64,000 nt of DNA from Pseudomonas sp. G34 (GCF_031119625.1 NZ_JAVHZV010000016.1:243571-307570), one strand, 5' to 3'. Positions 1 to 9,846 are shown, counted from the stretch's first letter. Translations and numbers: made by a program. The notes: generated by a model from the letters alone, not told the origin.

Positions 1-2
1 GC

Positions 3-335
3 TCGATCAAAGGCAACGATACCCTGGTGGTCAGCCTCAAGGGCAGCCGCGACCTGAGCATGCGCCTGCAGGTCGACAAGGTTCGCCACCTGATCAATCC
101 GCCCGGCCAATGGGTCGCGGTCGCTCATGGGCCGGCCTTCACCGAGCTGTCGATCTTCAACTGGGAAGTGACCTGCGACAGCTGCGGCAAGCAACTGGAC
201 TTCGAATTCGCGGTCGACACTGCCCTGGGTAAAAAAGCCCAGACGCCGGCCGCCGATGCGCGCCTTGCCGAGCTCGGCTGGCGCAAACAGCAGGACAAGC
301 ACCTGTGCCCTGCGTGTATCAAAAAGGAGGCCTGA
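3..335 (+). CDS. Hypothetical protein with C-terminal zinc-knuckle cysteines (5' end outside window)
   Basis: The frame is open to the left edge, so the true start probably lies upstream; a GTG at 27 is the first possible start inside the window. The C-terminal half has two CxxC pairs, CDSCGK near the middle and CPAC six residues before the end. This is a four-cysteine arrangement of the kind that binds one zinc ion. The gene ends where the next one begins, so the two are probably co-transcribed. I do not recognise the family. The zinc role is an inference from the cysteine spacing only. Confidence 0.75.
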   Translation, partial: SIKGNDTLVVSLKGSRDLSMRLQVDKVRHLINPPGQWVAVAHGPAFTELSIFNWEVTCDSCGKQLDFEFAVDTALGKKAQTPAADARLAELGWRKQQDKHLCPACIKKEA

Positions 336-736
336 TGAAACCGCTTCTCGCCCTTGGCTTGCTCACTGCAGCCCTGGCTGGCTGCGCGGCAAAACCCGTG
401 CAGCTGGAAACCGAGCGCACCTACCGCGTGGAATGGATCGGCGAACGCCCGCTGATCGACAACAGCCACCTGACCATCATCCTTGGCGAAGATGGCCGCG
501 CCTACGGCAATGCCGGCTGCAACCACTGGTTCGCCAGCTATACCCTGGCTGGCGACAAGCTGACCATCAGTAACCCCGGCAGCACCCGCAAAATGTGCGC
601 GCCGGCGCTGATGGAGCAGGAAAACCGCTTTCTGCAGAGCCTGACCACCATCGAGCGCTGGGATATCTCGCCCATCGAGCAACTGCGCCTGTGGCCGGCC
701 AGCGGCAAACCGATCCGCCTGTGGCCTGACGAATAG
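335..736 (+). CDS. META-domain (HslJ-like) outer-membrane or periplasmic lipoprotein
   Basis: A 133-residue protein. The N-terminus is a lipoprotein signal (MKPLLALGLLTAALAGC) with lipobox LAGC, so Cys17 should be lipidated. The rest fits the META/HslJ domain: a beta-rich stretch with a GxxGCNxW-type motif (NAGCNHWFASYTL) and a later MCAPALMEQE segment, both typical of that family. HslJ-like proteins are envelope proteins linked to stress and heat tolerance; no enzymatic activity is established. The start ATG at 335 follows AAGGAGG at 324-330 and overlaps the stop of the preceding gene (TGATG). An in-frame GTG further upstream would destroy the signal peptide and was rejected. Confidence 0.85.
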   Translation: MKPLLALGLLTAALAGCAAKPVQLETERTYRVEWIGERPLIDNSHLTIILGEDGRAYGNAGCNHWFASYTLAGDKLTISNPGSTRKMCAPALMEQENRFLQSLTTIERWDISPIEQLRLWPASGKPIRLWPDE

Positions 737-790
737 GCGAACAAGCCGGTCGGGGTGGGCTCAATGGCCCACCTCCTTCCCGGCGCCGCG

Positions 791-1867
791 TTACCGTTCA
801 AGCGCGGTGAACAAGTCCAGCTGTTCGTGCTTGCCGCGCAAGTCCTGCAGGCGCACGCCGACCCCCAGCAAGCGCACGGGCCGATTGCCCCGGGCATGGG
901 CATTGCTCAGCAGCACGCGATAGCTTTCCAGATCCCGCGCCGCGCCGGCCTGCTCCAGGGTCGTCTGGGTAAAGTCGTGGAACTTGACCTTGACGAACGG
1001 CTTGCCCGCCCGGTAACTGCTGTCCAGGCGCGTCATGCGCCGCTCCAGTTCCTCCAGCAAGGCCGGTAGTTGCGCCAGACAGGCCTGCAGGTCGGGCAGA
1101 TCCTGATCGTAGGTGTTCTCCACGCTCATCGACTGGCGGCGGCTGTCGGTCTGCACCACCCGCTCGTCGATGCCATGGGCCAGGTTCCACAAGCGCTCGC
1201 CAAAGCTGCCGAACTCACGCACCAGGCGCAGCTTGTTCCACTCGCGCAGATCGCGGCAGGTCCGTATGCCCAGGCGGGTGAGCTTGTCCGCGGTGACCTT
1301 GCCGACCCCGTGCAGCTTGTTGACCGGCAGCTCGGCCACGAAATCCTCGACCTGATCCGGGGTGATCACGAAGATGCCGTTGGGCTTGCGCCAGTCGCTG
1401 GCGATCTTGGCCAGGAACTTGTTGGGCGCCACCCCGGCCGACACGGTGATATGCAGGTCGCTGGACACGCGCCGGCGAATGTCCTGGGCGATACGCGTGG
1501 CGCTGCCGCCGAAATGCTCACAGTTGGAGACATCCAGAAAGGCCTCGTCCAGGGACAACGGCTCGATCTGGTCGGTGTAATCGCGAAAGATCCCGTGAAT
1601 CTCCCGGGACACCGCGCGGTACACGTCGAAGCGCGGCTTGACGATCAGCAGGTCCGGGCACAATTTCAGCGCGTGCCCGGAGGCCATCGCCGAGCGCACG
1701 CCATAGGCGCGCGCTTCGTAGTTGCAGGTGGCGATCACCCCGCGCCGATCGGCCGAACCGCCCACCGCCATCGGCTTGTCGGCCAGGGCCGGGTTGTCGC
1801 GCATCTCGACCGACGCATAGAAGGCATCGCAGTCAATGTGGATGATCTTTCGCTGCCGCCTGTCCAT
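791..1867 (-). CDS. dinB: DNA polymerase IV (Y-family translesion polymerase)
   Basis: A 358-residue Y-family polymerase. The N-terminal motif HIDCDAFYASVE carries the first metal-binding aspartates, and SLDEAFLDVS carries the second catalytic Asp-Glu pair. Fingers, thumb (helix-hairpin-helix region around LHGVGKVTADKL) and little-finger domain follow in order. The last residues contain QLDLF, a textbook sliding-clamp binding motif. The length matches the family (about 350). Pol IV copies past damaged bases, and in many bacteria it belongs to the SOS regulon. I see no convincing LexA box in the bases just upstream of the start at 1867, so SOS control is not shown here. Confidence 0.97.
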   Translation of the reverse strand: MDRRQRKIIHIDCDAFYASVEMRDNPALADKPMAVGGSADRRGVIATCNYEARAYGVRSAMASGHALKLCPDLLIVKPRFDVYRAVSREIHGIFRDYTDQIEPLSLDEAFLDVSNCEHFGGSATRIAQDIRRRVSSDLHITVSAGVAPNKFLAKIASDWRKPNGIFVITPDQVEDFVAELPVNKLHGVGKVTADKLTRLGIRTCRDLREWNKLRLVREFGSFGERLWNLAHGIDERVVQTDSRRQSMSVENTYDQDLPDLQACLAQLPALLEELERRMTRLDSSYRAGKPFVKVKFHDFTQTTLEQAGAARDLESYRVLLSNAHARGNRPVRLLGVGVRLQDLRGKHEQLDLFTALER

Positions 1868-2196
1868 GCAAATCTATCGAGTGTTCCAGGATTGAAAGAG
1901 ATTATCGGCAACCTGCAAGGGGCGTCGCTATCGCGCAGGCAATGCGCTTTTTCACACGCTGGCAAAACGGCCAGGGCGTTGTAGATAGTCAACTCCGACG
2001 CCGCAGCGTTCACGGCAGCCGACGACTTGCCGCGGCCCCACTATTGTCCTCCGCCTATGCTTACAGGGCCAGCGCAATGCGCCGACCTGGCCTAGGCTCA
2101 ATGCAGCGCACGGCAGTGCGTTTCAGCACCTTTATGCCGGCTATCCGAAAGTTCCACCCCATTCCGAAAATACACGACCTCACGTCGGATATGGGG

Positions 2197-2223
2197 TGAA
2201 GCCGCTGCTGGGGTGGCCGATAG
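2197..2223 (+). promoter_or_regulatory. Sigma-28 (FliA) promoter for the chemoreceptor gene
   Basis: TGAAGCCG (2197-2204), an 11-base spacer, then GCCGATAG (2216-2223). The flagellar sigma-28 consensus is TAAAGTTT-N11-GCCGATAA, so the -10 box matches 7 of 8 with exact spacing. It lies 40 bases before the ATG at 2263, as expected for a motility-class gene. The rest of 1868-2262 shows no gene that I can support. Confidence 0.7.
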
Positions 2224-2262
2224 CCTGGGTAACTGCGTTCCATCCAGCGAAAGGCGATCATC

Positions 2263-3888
2263 ATGCTTCTACGACGTATAAATGTGGCTCCCCGGGCGGC
2301 CTTGTTTTTCTCATTAATCGTGTTGATCGTCGTACTGCTGGGCGCAGTGGCGATCATCCAGATGAAAACCCTGCGCGAGGTCGAACAGGATGTAGAAACC
2401 AACTGGATGGCCAGCGTGCGCGTGGCGGGGCTGATGAATGCCGGCGTACTGCGGCTGCGACTGGAAAGCCTGCGGGGCACCACCTCGGACGACCCGCAAA
2501 TTCGCCAGCAGACCCTCGATGGTTTCGCGGGATACCGGACGGCGTTCTTCGATGCGATCAACAGCTATGAGAAGTTGGTGTCAGGCGAAGGGGATCGCAA
2601 GCTCTACGCGGAGATCCGTGCCAGCTCCCAAGCCTACGCACGGCTGCTCGACCAGTTCGAGCCCTTGATGCGCAACGGCGACAGTGCTGCGGCCTTGGCA
2701 TTGATCAACACCACGATCAGGCCGGTGACCAATGCCATGCAGGAGCAGATTACCACCCTGCGCGAATACAACGACCGCGGCGCCGAAGCGGCGGGCGTTC
2801 GCGCCAGCCAGGCCTATTCCACCGGGCTGATGCTGGTCGGCACCCTGATCGCCATCGCGATCGTCGCCACGATTCTGCTGGCCTACCTGCTGACCCGCAG
2901 CATTACCGTGCCGATCAGCGAAGCGGTGCAGATCGCCCAGCGCATCGCCAAGAAGGATTTGACGGAAAAGATCCTGGTGATCGGTAAGGACGAAGCGGCC
3001 GCCATGCTCAGCGCCCTTCATCAGATGCAGGGAAACCTGCGCCAGACCATTGGCCACATCGCCGACAGTTCCAACCAACTGGCCTCGGCCTCCGAAGAGA
3101 TGACCTCGGTCACCGAGGAATCCAGCCGCGGCCTGGTTCGCCAGAACGACGAGGTCAACCAGGCAGCCACGGCGGTTACCGAAATGAGCGCGGCCGTCGA
3201 CGAGGTTGCCCGTAACGCAGCGGAAGCCGCCGATGCTTCGCAGCGCACCCATGCGCTCACCAGCGCCGGCATTGACAACGTGGCACGCACGCTCAAGGCC
3301 ATCCAGGACCTGACCCAGAACGTCGGCAATACCAGCGGCCAGGTGCAGCAGCTGTCGTCGCGCGCCCAGGAAATCAGCAAGGTGGTCGAGGTGATTCGCG
3401 CCATCGCCGAACAAACCAACCTGCTGGCCCTCAACGCGGCCATCGAAGCGGCGCGCGCTGGCGAACAAGGCCGTGGTTTCGCCGTGGTGGCCGATGAGGT
3501 ACGCGCACTGGCGCACCGCACCCAGCAGTCCACCCAGGAAATCGAGCAGATGATCGGCGGCATACAGAGCGACTCCGTGCAGGCGGTCCGCGCCATGGAG
3601 CATAGCCAGCAGATGGCCAGCGACTCCACATCGGTCGCACAGAATGCCAACAGCTCGCTGCAACAGATTGCCGAGGCCATCACCCTTATCAACGAGCGCA
3701 ACATCCTTATCGCCACCGCAGCGGAGGAACAGGCCCAGGTGGCGCGCGAAATCGACCGCAATATCACCAGCATCCGCGATTTGTCGACGCAAAGCGCCGA
3801 TGGCGCCAGCCAGACCGCCATGGCCAGTGGCGAGGTGTCGAAACTTGCCGTTGGCCTGAACCGGGTAGTCGGAGAGTTCGTGATCTGA
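2263..3888 (+). CDS. Methyl-accepting chemotaxis protein (chemoreceptor)
   Basis: A 541-residue transmembrane receptor. TM1 lies at about residues 12-33. A helical periplasmic sensor of about 150 residues follows, resembling the four-helix-bundle MCP sensor type. TM2 is at about 187-211, then a HAMP linker and a long coiled-coil signalling domain. The signalling tip is clearly conserved ([20 protein letters not shown], then [15 protein letters not shown]), which is where CheA and CheW bind. It should relay ligand binding outside the cell to the flagellar motor kinase. The protein ends VVGEFVI and has no CheR-tethering pentapeptide. The ligand cannot be read from sequence. A sigma-28 promoter precedes it. 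Confidence 0.95.
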   Translation: MLLRRINVAPRAALFFSLIVLIVVLLGAVAIIQMKTLREVEQDVETNWMASVRVAGLMNAGVLRLRLESLRGTTSDDPQIRQQTLDGFAGYRTAFFDAINSYEKLVSGEGDRKLYAEIRASSQAYARLLDQFEPLMRNGDSAAALALINTTIRPVTNAMQEQITTLREYNDRGAEAAGVRASQAYSTGLMLVGTLIAIAIVATILLAYLLTRSITVPISEAVQIAQRIAKKDLTEKILVIGKDEAAAMLSALHQMQGNLRQTIGHIADSSNQLASASEEMTSVTEESSRGLVRQNDEVNQAATAVTEMSAAVDEVARNAAEAADASQRTHALTSAGIDNVARTLKAIQDLTQNVGNTSGQVQQLSSRAQEISKVVEVIRAIAEQTNLLALNAAIEAARAGEQGRGFAVVADEVRALAHRTQQSTQEIEQMIGGIQSDSVQAVRAMEHSQQMASDSTSVAQNANSSLQQIAEAITLINERNILIATAAEEQAQVAREIDRNITSIRDLSTQSADGASQTAMASGEVSKLAVGLNRVVGEFVI

Positions 3889-3894
3889 TCGGGG

Positions 3895-3918
3895 CCGGTA
3901 CCGAGTGATCGGTACCGG
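3895..3918 (+). terminator. Perfect hairpin after the chemoreceptor gene
   Basis: Ten-base perfect arms, CCGGTACCGA and TCGGTACCGG, with loop GTGA, starting seven bases after the stop codon. There is no T-run, so it may act as a weak or factor-dependent terminator or as an mRNA 3'-end stabiliser. Confidence 0.45.
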
Positions 3919-4057
3919 CGGCAGCGCTCGATCGGCCTGCGAGCCCCGACCGAACAATAGCGCTGGAGCGCCCGCAACACGCGTGTTAAAGCCGCGGGCG
4001 CATCCAACCCCCTACGCTAACCATTTGAACGGAAAACAGATTTTTCCCCGATAAGCG

Positions 4058-4085
4058 TTGACAGCGTGGCTCAGATGAATAGAAT
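4058..4085 (+). promoter_or_regulatory. Promoter of initiator tRNA copy 1
   Basis: TTGACA at 4058-4063 and TAGAAT at 4080-4085, 16 bases apart, ending six bases before the tRNA. It differs from the promoters of the other two copies outside the boxes. Confidence 0.7.
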
Positions 4086-4091
4086 GGCGAC

Positions 4092-4168
<77 letters not shown>

Positions 4169-4177
4169 GATACTCAG

Positions 4178-4210
4178 AAAGGCCACTCAATCGAGTGGCC
4201 TTTTTGTTTT
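4178..4210 (+). terminator. Rho-independent terminator after tRNA-fMet copy 1
   Basis: Arms AGGCCACT and AGTGGCCT around CAATCG, followed by TTTTGTTTTT. Confidence 0.85.
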
Positions 4211-4253
4211 TCTGCCTTTCGACTTAACTAATTGATTGAAAAGCAGAAATCGG

Positions 4254-4281
4254 TTGACACAAGTCTCATCCCCTATACAAT
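4254..4281 (+). promoter_or_regulatory. Promoter of tRNA-fMet copy 2
   Basis: TTGACA at 4254-4259 and TACAAT at 4276-4281 with a 16-base spacer, six bases before the tRNA start. Confidence 0.8.
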
Positions 4282-4287
4282 TGGCGC

Positions 4288-4364
<77 letters not shown>

Positions 4365-4373
4365 GATACCCAG

Positions 4374-4407
4374 AAAGGCCACTCAATCGAGTGGCCTTTT
4401 TGTTTTT
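4374..4407 (+). terminator. Rho-independent terminator after tRNA-fMet copy 2
   Basis: The same AGGCCACT / AGTGGCCT hairpin and T-run as after copy 1. Confidence 0.85.
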
Positions 4408-4450
4408 CTGCCCTTTCGATTTAACTAATTGATTGAAAAGCAGAAATCGA

Positions 4451-4478
4451 TTGACACAAGTCTCATCCCGTATACAAT
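4451..4478 (+). promoter_or_regulatory. Promoter of tRNA-fMet copy 3
   Basis: TTGACA at 4451-4456 and TACAAT at 4473-4478, 16-base spacer, ending six bases before the tRNA. Confidence 0.8.
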
Positions 4479-4484
4479 TGGCGC

Positions 4485-4561
<77 letters not shown>

Positions 4562-4572
4562 CCTTCGAAACG

Positions 4573-4606
4573 AAAGCCCTGACAGTTCGCTGTCGGGGCT
4601 TTTGTT
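4573..4606 (+). terminator. Rho-independent terminator after tRNA-fMet copy 3
   Basis: Arms AAGCCCTGACAG and CTGTCGGGGCTT around TTCG, followed by TTGTTT. Its sequence is unrelated to the terminators of copies 1 and 2. Confidence 0.8.
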
Positions 4607-4780
4607 TATGGGCGTTGAAAAATCAGCCTCGTCATCACATTCCACGCTTACCGACTAATCTTTCCAGGTGCCTGCGATAGACACCTTGAAGCGCTTCGCT
4701 CAAGCTCATACATTGTTTGATACAAATTGGAACTTGGATTCCGCCCTTCAATCTGAGCCGCACTGCCCAAGAGGTATCCG

Positions 4781-7411
4781 ATGCGCGCCAGCTCCGACGC
4801 TACTGTTCCACCTTCCCTGCCCAAATCTCAACTTCTGCTCTGGCGCCAGCGCCTGGATCGATACCGCCAGCCTCTGGGCCTGAGTGTCGCTCTGGCACTG
4901 TTCGTGATTGCCTTGCTCGCCTGCCGTCATCTGCTCAATGAGCTGGACCCCAGCGCGCTGCACGCCTCCATCCTGGCGGTGCCCACGGCCAATCTGTTCG
5001 GCGCCGTCGGCCTGACCATTGCGGGCTTTATCGCCCTGCTCGGCTATGAATGGTCGGCCAGCCGCTATGCGGCCGTCAGCCTTCCCGGCCGAACCCTGGC
5101 CACCGGCGGTTTCTGTGCGTTCGCCATCGGCAACGCGGTTGGCCTGTCGATGCTTTCGGGCGGCTCGATCCGCTATCGGCTGTATTCGCGGCATGGCATC
5201 GGTGGGCTCGAGATCGCTCGCATGACGGTATTCGCCAGCCTTTCGCTTGGCTGCGCCCTGCCGGTACTTGCCGCGCTCGCCGCACTGGCTGACCCCGCCG
5301 ATGCCGCCGCCGCATTGCGCCTGCCGCAACCGGTGCTGGTGACTATCAGTCTGGTCATCCTGGCCATTGCCGCTGCGCTGCTGTTGAAGCTGCACCGCGC
5401 CCGGCTCAAAGAGCGTCCGGCACCGGACTGCGTGACCGTGCGGGTGAGCCGGCACCTGCTGCGCATGCCCGATGCCAAGCTGACGCTGCTGCAGGTACTG
5501 ATCACCCTGATTGATGTCAGTGCCGCCGCCGGGGTGCTGTATCTGCTGCTGCCCGAGGCCCCGCCCTTCAGCACGTTCCTGCTGGTTTACCTGATCGCCT
5601 TGGCGGCCGGCGTGCTCAGTCACGTGCCGGGTGGCGTCGGTGTGTTCGAAGCCGTGCTGCTCGCCGCCTTTGCCAGCGAACTGGGCGCAGCGCCCCTGGC
5701 CGCCGCACTGCTGCTGTATCGCCTCATCTACATCGTGCTGCCGCTGCTGGTGGCTTGCCTGCTGTTGCTGGGCATGGAACTGCGCCGCCTCATCAGCGCG
5801 CGCCAGGCGATCCGTGCGGCCAGCGGTCTGGCTGCGCCGATCCTCGCGCTGCTGGTGTTCATTTCCGGCATGGTGCTGCTGTTCTCCGGTGCCACGCCGA
5901 GCCTGGACGAGCGCCTGGAGATCCTTGATTTTCTCATCCCCCACCGCCTGATCGATGCCTCGCACTTTGGCGCCAGCCTGATTGGCCTGCTCTGTCTGCT
6001 GCTCGCTCAGGGGCTGCGGCGGCGCCTGTCGGCAGCCTGGGCAATGACCCTGGGCCTGCTGATCACCGGTGCCATCCTGTCCCTGCTCAAGGGCTTCGAC
6101 TGGGAAGAAGCGCTGCTGCTGAGCATCACCGCCGGCCTGCTGGCGCTGTTTCGCCCCTACTTCTACCGCCCCAGCCGGCTGATGGAACTGCCCTTCTCGC
6201 CCTGGCACCTGGCGGCCAGTACCTGCGTGCTCGGCGCGTCGATCTGGCTGCTGTTCTTCGCGTATCAGGACGTGCCCTACGAGCACCAGCTGTGGTGGCA
6301 ATTCGCGGTCAACGCCGATGCCCCACGGGGCCTGCGTGCCGCCCTGGGCTGCGTACTGGTGCTTGGCGTGGTGTTCCTGGCCTGGCTGCTACGCGCCGCA
6401 CCGCCAGCCATCACCCTGCCGAGCAGCGAGGAGCTGGACCGTGCCGCGCAGATCGTCAAGGCCTCCGGCCAGGCCGATGGCGGCCTCGCCCTGACCGGCG
6501 ACAAGGCGCTGCTGATACACCCCGAAGGCGACGCCTTTCTGATGTACTCGCGCCGTGCGCGCAGCATGATCGCGCTGTTCGACCCCATCGGCACGGCGCA
6601 GCGCCGCGCCGAACTGGTGTGGCAGTTCCGCGACCTGTGCGACCGCCACCACACCCGCCCGGTGTTCTACCAGGTGCGCGCCGAAAACCTGCCGCTGTAC
6701 ATGGACATCGGCCTGACCGCCATCAAGCTTGGCGAAGAAGCGCGCGTCGACCTGAACCGCTTCGAGCTGGAAAGCACCGGCAAGGCCATGAAGGACTTGC
6801 GCTACACCTGGAACCGCGGCCAGCGCGATGGCCTGATCCTGGAGTTCCATGAACCCGGCCAGGCACCGTTCGACGAGCTGCGCACCATCTCCGATGCCTG
6901 GCTGGGCGGCAAGCAGATGCGCGAGAAAGGCTTCTCCCTGGGCCGTTTCGATCCGGCCTACCTGAACCGCTTCCGCATCGTCATCGCCCGGGTCGAAGGC
7001 CGCGCGGTGGCCTTCGCCAACCTGCTGGAAACCGACAGCCGCGACCTGGCCACCCTGGACCTGATGCGCGTGCTGCCGGACGCGCCGAAGCTGACCATGG
7101 AATTCCTCATGCTCGGCCTGATCCTGCACTTCAAGGCCGCCGGCTTCGCCCGCTTCAGCCTGGGCATGGTGCCGCTCTCGGGTCTCCAGCCACGCCGCGG
7201 CGCACCGCTGACGCAGCGCCTTGGCGCCCTGGTGTTCAAGCGTGGTGAGGCGTTCTACAACTTCCAGGGCCTGCGCCGCTTCAAGGACAAGTTCCAGCCT
7301 GACTGGGAGCCCCGCTACATGGCCGTACCCGCAGGGCTCGACCCGCTGGTGGCACTGACCGACACCGCCGCGCTGATCGCCGGTGGCTTTACCGGACTGG
7401 TGAAACGCTGA
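4781..7411 (+). CDS. mprF: MprF-type phosphatidylglycerol lysyl/alanyl-transferase and flippase
   Basis: An 876-residue inner-membrane protein of MprF architecture. About 12-14 hydrophobic helices fill residues 1-550, with the typical loop HVPGGVGVFEAVLL in the flippase half. A soluble C-terminal aminoacyltransferase domain (DUF2156 type) follows and ends with the diagnostic stretch FYNFQGLRRFKDKFQPDWEP. It moves an amino acid from aminoacyl-tRNA to phosphatidylglycerol, which lowers surface charge and protects against cationic peptides. The P. aeruginosa homologue next to dinB makes alanyl-PG; the amino acid used here is inferred from that context, not read from sequence. The stop overlaps the next ATG by one base (TGATG), so the two are translationally coupled. 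Confidence 0.93.
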   Translation: MRASSDATVPPSLPKSQLLLWRQRLDRYRQPLGLSVALALFVIALLACRHLLNELDPSALHASILAVPTANLFGAVGLTIAGFIALLGYEWSASRYAAVSLPGRTLATGGFCAFAIGNAVGLSMLSGGSIRYRLYSRHGIGGLEIARMTVFASLSLGCALPVLAALAALADPADAAAALRLPQPVLVTISLVILAIAAALLLKLHRARLKERPAPDCVTVRVSRHLLRMPDAKLTLLQVLITLIDVSAAAGVLYLLLPEAPPFSTFLLVYLIALAAGVLSHVPGGVGVFEAVLLAAFASELGAAPLAAALLLYRLIYIVLPLLVACLLLLGMELRRLISARQAIRAASGLAAPILALLVFISGMVLLFSGATPSLDERLEILDFLIPHRLIDASHFGASLIGLLCLLLAQGLRRRLSAAWAMTLGLLITGAILSLLKGFDWEEALLLSITAGLLALFRPYFYRPSRLMELPFSPWHLAASTCVLGASIWLLFFAYQDVPYEHQLWWQFAVNADAPRGLRAALGCVLVLGVVFLAWLLRAAPPAITLPSSEELDRAAQIVKASGQADGGLALTGDKALLIHPEGDAFLMYSRRARSMIALFDPIGTAQRRAELVWQFRDLCDRHHTRPVFYQVRAENLPLYMDIGLTAIKLGEEARVDLNRFELESTGKAMKDLRYTWNRGQRDGLILEFHEPGQAPFDELRTISDAWLGGKQMREKGFSLGRFDPAYLNRFRIVIARVEGRAVAFANLLETDSRDLATLDLMRVLPDAPKLTMEFLMLGLILHFKAAGFARFSLGMVPLSGLQPRRGAPLTQRLGALVFKRGEAFYNFQGLRRFKDKFQPDWEPRYMAVPAGLDPLVALTDTAALIAGGFTGLVKR

Positions 7412-8670
7412 TGACCCGTACTGCCAAACGTCTCCTGCCCATCCTCGCCCTGCTGCTGGCACTGATCGCCGGCGGCCTCTACTACTGGCTGCGCCCGCCT
7501 GCCGCGGCGAGCCTGGCGCATCACCCGCTGGCTGCGGGCAACGAGTTGCGGGTGGCCACGCCGGGCGGCAAGGTGCACCGCCGCGTACTGCTGGTACTGC
7601 CGAACGATCAGTTGCTCGGTGATGACGAACTGCTGGAACTGGCGCAGTCCAACCACGCCGTGATCGGCCAGTACCCGGCCTCGCCGCAGAGCTGTGAAGC
7701 CCAGACGCAGAACCTGCAAGAAGCCACCAGGCAGATAGGCGGGCCACTGAACCTGCTGGCCGGCAGCGACAACGCCGCCATGCTCGCCTGGCGGTGGCTG
7801 GCCACCCAGACCGACGACAAGGCGCAGGCGATCTCGGTCGGCTTCTCGCTGGAGAAAACCGACTGCCCAAGCCCGCCCCCGGCAACCAGTGCCCATGGTC
7901 ACTGGCTGGCCGTGTGGAACGACAACCCGGATGACGCCACCGCCCTGTTCGTGCGCCAGCAGAGCAATGCCGAAACCCTGATCGGCGATTACCACAGCGC
8001 GCCCAAGGCGCTGCTGATCACCCAGGTGCGCCGCCTGCTGCAGGGCGCCAGCGACGACCTGCCGGTGGTCGAGGTGCCGTCCACGCCGCCTGGCGATACC
8101 GTGAGCCTGTTCTACTCCGGCGACGGGGGCTGGCGCGACCTGGACAAGGCCGTGGCCGAGCAGATGGCCAAGCGCGGCTACCCGGTGGTCGGCGTCGATA
8201 CCCTGCGTTACTTCTGGCAACGCAAGAGCCCGGAGCAGGCCGCCAGCGACCTCTCCGAGATGATGCGCGATTACCGCGAGAAGTGGCACGCCAAGCGTTT
8301 CGTGCTGATCGGCTACTCCTTCGGTGCCGACGTGATGCCGGCGCTCTACAACCGCCTGCCCGACAGCGACAAGCAGCAGGTCGACGCCGTGTTGCTGCTG
8401 GCCCTGGCGCGCAGCGGCGCGTTCGAGATTCGGGTAGAAGGCTGGCTCGGCAAGGACGCCGACGAAGCCGCCACCGGCCCGGAGCTGATCAAGCTGCCGG
8501 CCGAGAAGGTGCTGTGCGTCTACGGCACCGAGGAAGCGCCGGAAAGCGGCTGCACCCAGGAGCAGAGCGTCGGCGAGAAACTCGAGCTGCCGGGCGGCCA
8601 TCATTACGATGAAAACTACCCCGCGCTGGCCGAGCGCCTGATCGCCGCGATCAAGAAGCGCCAGCACTGA
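7411..8670 (+). CDS. AcvB/VirJ-family periplasmic hydrolase (likely aminoacyl-phosphatidylglycerol hydrolase)
   Basis: A 419-residue protein with an N-terminal membrane anchor or signal (residues about 7-27) and an alpha/beta-hydrolase domain in the second half. The nucleophile motif GYSFGAD places the catalytic Ser at about residue 303; a late GGHHYDENY supplies the likely catalytic His. AcvB/VirJ proteins sit beside MprF genes. The P. aeruginosa neighbour of the alanyl-PG synthase has been described as an alanyl-PG hydrolase that removes alanine from the modified lipid. Synthase and hydrolase in one operon would let the cell tune membrane charge. It is translationally coupled to the gene before it. 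Confidence 0.85.
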   Translation: MTRTAKRLLPILALLLALIAGGLYYWLRPPAAASLAHHPLAAGNELRVATPGGKVHRRVLLVLPNDQLLGDDELLELAQSNHAVIGQYPASPQSCEAQTQNLQEATRQIGGPLNLLAGSDNAAMLAWRWLATQTDDKAQAISVGFSLEKTDCPSPPPATSAHGHWLAVWNDNPDDATALFVRQQSNAETLIGDYHSAPKALLITQVRRLLQGASDDLPVVEVPSTPPGDTVSLFYSGDGGWRDLDKAVAEQMAKRGYPVVGVDTLRYFWQRKSPEQAASDLSEMMRDYREKWHAKRFVLIGYSFGADVMPALYNRLPDSDKQQVDAVLLLALARSGAFEIRVEGWLGKDADEAATGPELIKLPAEKVLCVYGTEEAPESGCTQEQSVGEKLELPGGHHYDENYPALAERLIAAIKKRQH

Positions 8671-8691
8671 ACGGTTGACAGGCCCCTCGAC

Positions 8692-8726
8692 AGCCGCACA
8701 ACCAGCACCTAGGCTGTGCGGCTTTT
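8692..8726 (+). terminator. Terminator of the mprF operon
   Basis: Arms AGCCGCACA (8692-8700) and TGTGCGGCT (8715-8723), then TTTT. Confidence 0.7.
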
Positions 8727-8741
8727 GACAGGGGTGGCAGC

Positions 8742-9704
8742 ATGAGCAGGGAGACACTGGAACGCCAGCAGGTGCCCCTCTACCTGCTCGCCGTGCTGGT
8801 GGCGTGCATGGCGGGGCTGCTGGCCCCAGAGCACGCCGCCAGCCTGCAAATGCTGATCACCCCGGCCATCGCCGTACTGATGTACACGATGTTCTTGCAG
8901 ATTCCCTTCCTCACGTTGCGCGAAGCCCTGATCGATCGGCGCTTCATGGCCGCCCTGCTGGTCGCCAACTTCGTTCTGATCCCCCTGCTCGTCTGGCTGC
9001 TCACCCGTCCGCTCGCCAGCCACCCGGCCCTGTTGATCGGCGCCCTGCTGGTGCTGCTGACCCCGTGCATCGATTACGTGGTGGTCTTCACCCATATCGG
9101 CAAGGGCGACTCGCGGCGGCTGCTGGCCGCCACGCCCATCCTCCTGGTGCTGCAACTCGCCCTGCTGCCGCTGTACCTGACGCTGATGCTCGGCGACTCG
9201 CTCGCGGTACCGATTGCCAGCGCACCCTTTATCGAAGCCTTCCTGACCCTGATCGTCGCACCCCTGGTGTTGGCGGTGCTTACCGAAGCGGCGGCGAAAC
9301 ACTCGCGGGCCGCCAGCGCCTGGAGCCATGGCTGGGCCTGGCTGCCGGTGCCGGCCATGGCGGCCGTGCTGATGCTGGTGGTGGGTGCGCAGATCACGCC
9401 TATCGTGCGTGACATCGAACGTTTGCTCCCGGTTGTGCCGATCTACCTGGCCTTCCTGCTCGTCGCCCCGCTGATCGGCGCACTGACCGCGCGGTTGTTC
9501 CAGCTACCGACGGGCACAGGGGTGGCCGTGACCTTCAGCGCCTCGACACGCAATTCGCTGGTGGTGTTGCCCCTGGCCATGGCATTGCCGGCCGAGCTGC
9601 GCATGCTGGCGGCCGCCGCGATCATCACCCAGACGCTGGTGGAGCTGGTCGGCGAGCTGATCTACCTGCGTGCCATCCCCGCCCTGATCCGCCACAGCCA
9701 GTGA
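8742..9704 (+). CDS. ACR3 / bile acid:sodium symporter superfamily transporter
   Basis: A 320-residue protein with about 10 transmembrane helices and almost no loops. The motif [19 protein letters not shown] in the fourth helix region resembles the conserved cysteine-containing motif of ACR3 arsenite permeases (AxCTxM/V-type) and of the related arsenic-resistance branch of the bile acid:sodium symporter superfamily. The likely role is secondary transport of an anion or small organic solute. There is no arsR, arsC or arsH nearby, so arsenite as the substrate is not supported by context. Confidence 0.75.
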   Translation: MSRETLERQQVPLYLLAVLVACMAGLLAPEHAASLQMLITPAIAVLMYTMFLQIPFLTLREALIDRRFMAALLVANFVLIPLLVWLLTRPLASHPALLIGALLVLLTPCIDYVVVFTHIGKGDSRRLLAATPILLVLQLALLPLYLTLMLGDSLAVPIASAPFIEAFLTLIVAPLVLAVLTEAAAKHSRAASAWSHGWAWLPVPAMAAVLMLVVGAQITPIVRDIERLLPVVPIYLAFLLVAPLIGALTARLFQLPTGTGVAVTFSASTRNSLVVLPLAMALPAELRMLAAAAIITQTLVELVGELIYLRAIPALIRHSQ

Positions 9705-9846
9705 GCGGCCATGGCAATACCGGTTATTTTCCCGCCGCACGGTAAAGATCAACTGGAAATACCGCCGAGGCGCCGCTAGAATTGCGCACTTTTTGACCAG
9801 AGGCGCGCAAAGCGCCCGGCCCGTCTTAGCCCTGAGGTTCACCTGC

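Noticed and set aside
1868..1920. LexA box upstream of dinB
   Set aside because: No CTGTN8ACAG or close variant is present in the bases before the start.
1868..2196. A small gene or RNA in the gap between dinB and the chemoreceptor
   Set aside because: Open frames here are short, lack ribosome-binding sites and overlap on both strands; only the sigma-28 promoter at the end is convincing.
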